Shown piece by piece: positions 57,961-64,000 of a stretch of 64,000 nt of DNA. Location: assembly GCF_008831285.2 (NCBI RefSeq), contig NC_045146.1, positions 9,870,972 through 9,934,971 of the forward strand, written 5' to 3'. The stretch is from Nymphaea colorata (taxonomy: Eukaryota > Streptophyta > Magnoliopsida > Nymphaeales > Nymphaeaceae). The stretch's first letter is position 1, and each line of letters opens with the position of its first letter. The translations under genes were made by a program, and so were the position numbers. A model generated the notes under the pieces. The model worked only from the letters and a program-made list of their open reading frames with translations, was not told where the DNA came from and made no database searches.

Positions 57961-60108
57961 TAAGAATTTTTACAACTGTGAGAAATTCGGTTAAAATAAA
58001 ATAAAATAAAATCTTGGAAAAGACAAGTGGAAGTAGTGCTTAATGGAAAAGACAAGACACACCAAATCTTGGAAAAATAAAATAAAATGTTCCAGAGTAA
58101 TAGTTCTTATTTAGGTTTGAGAATCATTTTGAGATTTGCAGAAATTGAGACACTTGCATTCTGAAAAAATGTATCAGCTTGGAAATTGAGGAGTACTTAT
58201 TCATCATTTTGGAAATTGGTGTCCAAATAGGATGACTTCAAAAATTTCACATTTGATTTTGAGATCTTGCTTTCTCTTGAGTTTAGCAGCTTGGAGGGAC
58301 ATGTCATTGTTGTTCATTGTTCTCTTGAGGATTGGAGCTTTTCCTTATCATTACCTTTTGACTTTGTAAGATAGAGTTCTTCTCATTTCCATGTTATGAA
58401 TTTTAGAGCAAAATTTAAGTTTCATAGATAATCTCATAAAGGGTTTGTAATTGATTTTGTCAAGATCCTGGTTACGAGAGATTTCATGGTTCCTATAGAG
58501 AAATTTTTTATCCAAGACTTCTTTTGCTTTTTAGACAAGCAATTTTTTCTACTTATCTTTTCTCTTTCATGTAATTTGGCCACTTTGGCTCTTGTTTAGA
58601 TCTTTTTTTTGTTTTCTTTTTCTTTTCTTGTCTGGCCTATACCTGAGAGGTTAATACCTCATCACTCACAAGCTCCTTAGCCTCACTGCTTTGGTGTTAC
58701 TTATATAGCTCTTACTCAATCTTCAACTTGCTTGAATTTGCAAGTTTCAATTAAGTGAGATTGTTCATTGATCTCAGTTTTCATGGAATATACCTAAATA
58801 AACTATATGCCACCTAACATTCTTGACCGAATGTTCCAGAAGAACCAATATACTAGCCCTGAGCCCATTTCTCAGCAATTATTTTGTAATGTTATACTTG
58901 ATCGACTTAGGTTCACCTCGATCATTATTCCTCATATATTTCCATTTGGGTCTTTCATGTCCAGCTACTTGTCAGAAAAAATGACATCTCATAGACTTGA
59001 TGCATTCCATTTCATCAAGACACTTTTTAATTCATGTTATAGTCCTATCGAGACCTTTTTTTCAAATTATTGTTAGATCATGATAAAAAATCATTCTTCC
59101 TAAGTGCATGTTCTTGTGGTCATACATGCATGTGAGCATAAGTTCTAATATTTGTGTTCATAAATTTATGTATCCTCATGAATGTGAGCTCTAATTTTTG
59201 TGTTCATGAGTTTTTTTATGCTCATGAACATGAGTTCTAACCTGTGAGAATTTGGTTCATTTCATGATGAGATCTATAAGGGTGTGTTGGAAATGCGAGT
59301 TCGTGGCACTGAGGCACTAAGGAGCCTTATAATGGGTGTTCTTGCCAATGTGATACGAGTTCCAAGGAGGTGATCCGAGACTAAAGTTCAGTGTACACTA
59401 CACAAGTTTCATGTACCTAGGGCATGAGTTCAGTGTAATCACATTCTCATGTATGAACATGAGTATGAGTTCTAGTGTACAAGTGTACTAGTTTTATGTA
59501 TTGCAAAGATAGTTCAAAACATGGTTGTGTAAATTTGGTGTATTCACATGCTTCTATATGCACGTAAATACGAGTTCTAGTGTGTTGAAGCACAAGTTCT
59601 AATGTTTGTGCTTAGGTATTTTTAGTGAATTATTAGCATAAGTTCTATGTGCATTGCGGGAGTTCTAGTTTAAAGGGTTGTTCAAAGGGTATGCTAGAGC
59701 GTAAAATCCACACACTATATATGGGTATTTGGGTGTTTGTGGACTGAAGCATGAAATCTCTGCATTATTATGCAGGTGCTTGGTTGTTCATACTCAGTGT
59801 GAAATTCATATGTATTCTAGTGCTTTTAGTATTAATTTGCTCTTGAAGACACTGCGATTTAAAAACTTTAAGAAATTCCCTTTTGAATGGGGGAAGATCT
59901 CGAAATTTGAATTTCTTTTTTAGAGAAACCTTTCCTTTTTGTGAGATTCTTTTTGAAATTTCCTTTGTAATTCATGGGCATCATCATTGCTCAGTTAGTA
60001 TGGTGAGAAAGATAGAGAAAGATGCCCCAGTTAGAAGGGTGAAATTAGAGATTTGGAAGATAAGTTGGCCATCAAAAGAGAATCTTTTTTATGATTGACA
60101 AAAATACA
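57961..60108. other. Intergenic DNA with degenerate phrase repeat
   Basis: No recognised gene. Between about 59100 and 59700 the words GAGTTCTAATGTTTGTG and CATGAGTTCTAGTGTA recur in altered forms at irregular spacing. This may be the long terminal repeat or 3' region of the gypsy element whose integrase relic follows on the right, since that integrase reads leftward and ends at 60109. Confidence 0.4.
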
Positions 60109-60727
60109 TCAAGTGTAGATTTTTTTTAGATGAAGAGTATTTACAAGACTAGGTAATTCTATTCCATCAACATCAATGAGATAGTAAGAGTTCCTAGGAA
60201 TGGCTTCTTTCAACACATATGGAGCATCCCAACTCAGTGCCCTTTTCCCTCATAGATGATTCCTCCACGAAATGGTTGATTTGAGGATGAGATTAGTCAT
60301 TATGAATTTTTACTAACTAACTGATTTGGCATAGTGCAGGTCTACTCTTCGACAATATGCATAAGTTTGAAGCCTTTTTTCATCTAATATATCTAGCTAG
60401 AACATCCTTTGCCCTTGGTATACGTCAATGGACATTTCTGTCATAGCAGCAAACCTCAAGGATGGCTTCTGAATATCAAGTAGTATTGGTGTCTTAATTG
60501 TGCTGTTATATGCCCATAGTGCATCATGAACCTTCTTGGGCCAATCATGCATGGTTTCTACTATTCTTTTTAAGTTTAGGTTAGGATCTTCTTTGTAGCT
60601 TTTGTCTTGCCATTTCTTTGTAGAAAATAAGGTGCAAAAAAGCGATCTTTGATCCAAAATTTAGCAAAAAATCTTGTACCTTTTTGTTCTTGAAATGGGT
60701 ATCATTATCTAAGACAATGTCATGAAG
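60109..60727 (-). pseudogene. Ty3/gypsy integrase C-terminal relic
   Basis: The minus strand begins (from 60727) HDIVLDNDTHFKNKKV, the segment around the second catalytic Asp of the integrase core. At 60397-60657 it reads LNLKRIVETMHDWPKKVHDA and LWAYNSTIKTPI, the conserved end of the core in gypsy elements. A GPY/F-like module follows (SWDAPYVLKEAIPRNSYYLI) and the protein ends NTLHLKKIYT with TGA at 60109-60111. At least two stops interrupt it. Its upstream part is cut off exactly where the hAT element begins. Confidence 0.82.
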
Positions 60728-60905
60728 TAAGCCTGGGCACCGGGCCGGGCCGCCGCTGGGTACTCGGTACCCGGCCCGACTCGGGCCTGGGCCCGGGTCC
60801 TGAAAAAATGCTTAACAGGCTCATTTTACCAGGCTCGGCCCAGCCTGGCACTGAACGGGTCGGGCTTGGGCTTGAGAATGTGATCGTCGAGGGCCCGAGA
60901 AGCTC
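60728..60905 (+). repeat. hAT terminal repeat and GC-rich subterminal block
   Basis: GGGCCG, GGCCCG, GGTACTCGGTACCCGG and CGGGCCTGGGCCCGGG words are packed into about 120 bases, with many inverted pairs. Subterminal arrays of this kind are where hAT transposase binds. Confidence 0.65.
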
Positions 60906-63118
60906 GACAGTAACTAAATTTTTTTTTTTTTTTTAAAAAAATTAACTTAGGTTAGGGTGAAACCTTCGTTTCATACTTTCATTCTCCCCGTCGAGTCGTC
61001 GACACTCGACCGTCGTCCTCCTCTAGTCCTCTGCGGCTCTGCGAGAGCAGCAAGACAGCGAGTACCGACTGCCTCCTCTGGTCCTCCCCATTGCCCATCA
61101 ACTAGTCCTCTCCGTCGCCCATCGGCTTTGTGACTGCCAACTGCCGCCTTGCCATCATCGCCGCGCCGTTGAAGGTTGGTTTTTCAACCACACGTTCCCT
61201 ATTCTATCTCTCCCTCTTTCTTTCACTCATAGTAACAGAGTGTATATCAATTTCAGGTATCTCTCTCTGGATTGAGGGCTGCTGGCCCCTCTCTCTACAT
61301 CTCTGATCTCTTTCCATCTAGCAGCAGTTTAAGGAAAAGAGAGAAAAAGACCACCCATTTGCTCAACTGGGAGAAAGAGAGAAGAAGAGTAGAAGACTGC
61401 CCATTTGGTTCATAGAGCTGTGGCAAGGGGTATTTGATTCAGGTATCAGCTTAAGCCTTTAACTTTATGCAACAATTTTGAACATCAACAAGTATCTGCA
61501 TTTTGACTATGGCTGGAGTTTTCCCCAAACTCACATGTGGGTTTCTATGAGGTTTTCTAAATGTAGCTGTGCTGCTTTCTTGGTTGCTTTCTGTTTTTCT
61601 TGTCTTTCTCTTCAAATTTGAGGAGTCGGTGAGATGCCCAATCTGGTTTCCGTGGGTTGCTTTTTTTTGAAGAATCTAATCCATGCTCTTTGTTTTGTTT
61701 TCCCCATTTTCCCTTCCTTTTCGACGTCAACTTTTTTTGCTTGTTGTGTTCTTTCTCTAATTGAGTCTCAAGATGCATGCAAATTACAGAACCTCGTTCT
61801 TGGATGCTCCCACATCTATATATATGTGTGTGTGTGTGTGTTGCATTTTTTCAATTTTGGTATGTTTGTTTCTTTCAATAAGCGGCAACTTATTCTGGTA
61901 TTAAGGTTAATCAACCAGTCCTCTGAAATGTCGATTTGGTTGTTTGTGGTGCTTGATCTGGCTTGAGATGATTCCAGCTTTTCAATTACTATTCATTTGT
62001 GTTGGTTGGTGTTCTAGGAGTGTCGATTTCAATGATCCTTTTGTACCAGTTGTAGCTTTTGTCTTTTCCTCAGCAACTATGAGCTCTGACGATAGTGACC
62101 GCAAAATTCACTTTAATGGTGCCTTTTTGCATTCCCAGATATTGAATGCCTTTGCTTTTATGTTTTTGACATTTTGAATTGATCAGTTCTATATATAGCT
62201 GTGCTCTTGATACTCATGTTAACATCTGCAACTTGATGAAATGCTCTGGTTAACAGTTTTTGATCATTTCTTGATGCTTGAGTATCATTTCTAATGTGCT
62301 TGTCAATCTATGTAGTTTGTTTACTGTCTTAGGCAACTGTAACTCACTTTTCGGGACCAACTCTTTCAGGCTGTGTGTTGCATCAGTTCTCAAAATTTTC
62401 ATTTTCTTCCTTTCCATTTTATCTTTTTGTCCATGACAAGACTCTTTTTATGGGTTTCTGAGGCTTTTGCTCTACAGGTGTCTACTAACTTGTAAAATCG
62501 GTTATACCATCTTGGTTGTTGCAAGTCTAATGAACAAGATTTTTTTTTTCTGAAAACTATTTGTGGTTCCATCAGTGTTAATTATGTTTATGCGCCCTAG
62601 TAGGCTAGTAGCTCCTCAATAAGTAGTAGTTCACTACTCTAGCTTTTTGTTTGCATACCAAAGGAAGACTAGTGGAGGTCATTGATTACATCTTTTGAGG
62701 GTGTATTGGCATCATCTCAGGCTAAATCCTGTTGTATCCATTGTGGTTACATTTGTCTAGGAATCAACAACATGCTTATCCAAGGTATTAATAGTATTAT
62801 GTTGCAGAAGAATAGCATGTACTACAATCAACTTGTACGAGCTGATAAGTTTACAGTTTTTTTTAAGATCCTAGTTGCTTGAGTTATTTTGCTTAAGAAA
62901 GTGTTACAACTATTCTTTTGATAGATGGTTTGAGTATTTAAGAGGAATTGTTGATTAACCTCTCTCCATTTTGGTATGTTTGTTTCTTTCAATAAGTTGC
63001 AACTTATTCTGTCTTAGTTATTGTTCATCAACAGTTTCAATAAATCCATTCTCACAAACTCTATTGTGCATTTTATTGTCTTGGTTATTTACATGTGTCA
63101 TTTAAACTTATGTCAGTT

Positions 63119-64000
63119 ATGTCGCCTAGTTCTTCTGATAAAGAATATTGTCCAACTCCTATCATGGAATCAGTCGAATCATACTCATCTACTGAGAGAG
63201 AAATTGTCTCCAAGAGAAAAAGGATTTCAAAAGTATGGATTGATTTTACATTGGTTAAATATAAAAGAAAAGAGCTTGCCAAATGCAAACATTATGGAGA
63301 ATGATTGAAAGGATGCAGTGCTAATGAAACTAGTTATTTAAGTCGACATATAAATCTTGTTTAAATAGGCAAATCAGTGAAGGAAAACAAAGAGCTTTAC
63401 CACTTGCAGTTAGTGACTCTGGTGCAACTTCTCTATGTATACAAAAATTTGACATGGAGTCTATAAGAAAGTTGATGTCAAAGTGTGTAATAGCACATGA
63501 GCTTTCGTTCAATTTGATAGAATATAAATATCATAACAAACTTCTTCAAGCTTGCAATACAATGTTTGTTCCATTTTCTAGAAGAATGTTGAAAAAAGAA
63601 ATTATGTCAATGTACAAGACTGAAAAGCCCGATTTGAAGGATTTATAAATGATTATATGCAGTGAGTTTCATTGACATTTGATATCATAGCAAACATTGG
63701 GTTATCTTTGTGTGACAAGACAATATATTGATAGATATTGGAAGTTGCATGCTTATATGTTAGTTTTATACATGTACATCTACCACATAATGCAAATAGT
63801 TTGTGTGAGGTTTTATCGGAATGCATCTTTAAATGGAACATTCAGTCAAAGTTATTTTCTATTAATGGCGACAATTGTTCGACAAATGATAGTGCAATAA
63901 CTACATTGAAAAGGAACTTAGGAAGAAGAAATCTTACTCCAGTGAAAGGGCAACATTTGCATATTCGTTGTGTTGCGCATATTCTAAATCTTATGGTTTA
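63119..64000 (+). pseudogene. hAT transposase (BED finger and N-terminal catalytic part), broken, partial
   Basis: The ATG at 63119 starts MSPSSSDKEYCP. A BED zinc finger follows: KRISKVWIDFTLVKYKRKEL, AKCKHYGE, then (after TGA at 63302) LKGCSANETSYLSRHIN. The second Cys ligand is Tyr. After a one-base frame change the sequence is open to 63648 (QKFDMESIRKLMSKCVIAHE, LLQACNTMFVPFSRRMLKKE, the segment before the RNase H-like fold). After further breaks the last 200 bases are open again: DNCSTNDSAITTLKRNLG and HLHIRCVAHILNLMV, two conserved hAT transposase blocks. The C-terminal dimerisation domain would lie past the edge. It is dead by at least one stop and several frame changes. Confidence 0.82.

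Larger units (their letters stand above)
60728..64000 (+). mobile_element. hAT-superfamily DNA transposon, 5' part, running off the right edge
   Basis: It begins at about 60728 with TAAGCCTGGGCACCGGGCCG, like the TAGGG-type hAT terminal repeat followed by a GC-rich subterminal block (GGGCCGGGCC and GGCCCG words to about 60900). A GC-rich 5'UTR-like exon ends near a GTTGG donor at about 61173, a ~1.9 kb T-rich intron follows, and an acceptor TTATGTCAG lies just before the transposase ATG at 63119. The adjacent eight bases TCATGAAG (60720-60727) are the predicted target duplication. The right end is outside the window. The element interrupts a gypsy integrase. Confidence 0.8.

Overview
The window is nuclear DNA from a flowering plant. 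The grounds are a ten-exon, intron-split plastid cysteine-synthase gene, plant-type LTR retrotransposons primed by the initiator-Met tRNA, plant L1-clade LINEs, a hAT transposon and CACTA ends. I cannot name the species. It is a typical gene-poor, transposon-rich segment: I find one intact host gene in 64 kb, plus fragments of a ubiquitin-conjugating enzyme and a receptor-like kinase.

Layout. 1-2.1 kb: badly decayed Ty1/copia relic on the minus strand, running off the left edge. 2.1-4.5 kb: GC-richer DNA without a recognisable gene. 4.69-6.1 kb: 5' end of another minus-strand copia element (LTR, primer site, leader, gag start). 7.4-10.7 kb: direct duplications, including a ~540-bp segment that carries a 20-bp inverted repeat. 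11.4-13.3 kb: duplicated exons of a UBC (E2) pseudogene and a receptor-kinase fragment. 13.98-14.25 kb: a CACTA transposon end. 14.4-20.4 kb: a near full-length but dead LINE on the plus strand. 22.83-28.30 kb: a complete copia element on the plus strand (249-bp LTRs, TSD ACATT). 29.88-35.06 kb: a complete but inactivated copia element on the minus strand (278-bp LTRs, TSD CATTC). 38.2-39.7 kb: Ty3/gypsy RT-RNase H relic. 41.4 kb: three consecutive hairpins. 42.3-43.07 kb: a 237-bp tandem repeat. 43.4-47.0 kb: a 5'-truncated LINE on the minus strand lying between two related MITE-like elements that are each embedded in TA/TG microsatellites. 49.98-55.55 kb: the intact OAS-TL-family gene on the minus strand (380 residues, ten exons). 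55.9-58 kb: a diverged direct duplication. 60.1-60.7 kb: gypsy integrase relic, interrupted by the 5' end of a decayed hAT transposon that runs off the right edge.

The mobile elements do not form a joint pathway. They record successive insertions: copia 1 (LTRs 3/249 different) is younger than copia 2 (9/278 different), and the hAT insertion is younger than the gypsy element it interrupts. The only gene likely to make a functional product is the plastid cysteine-synthase-like enzyme. It keeps all visible PLP-site motifs but has a shortened version of the loop that in ordinary OAS-TLs contacts serine acetyltransferase, which points to a specialised isoform of the S-sulfocysteine-synthase type.
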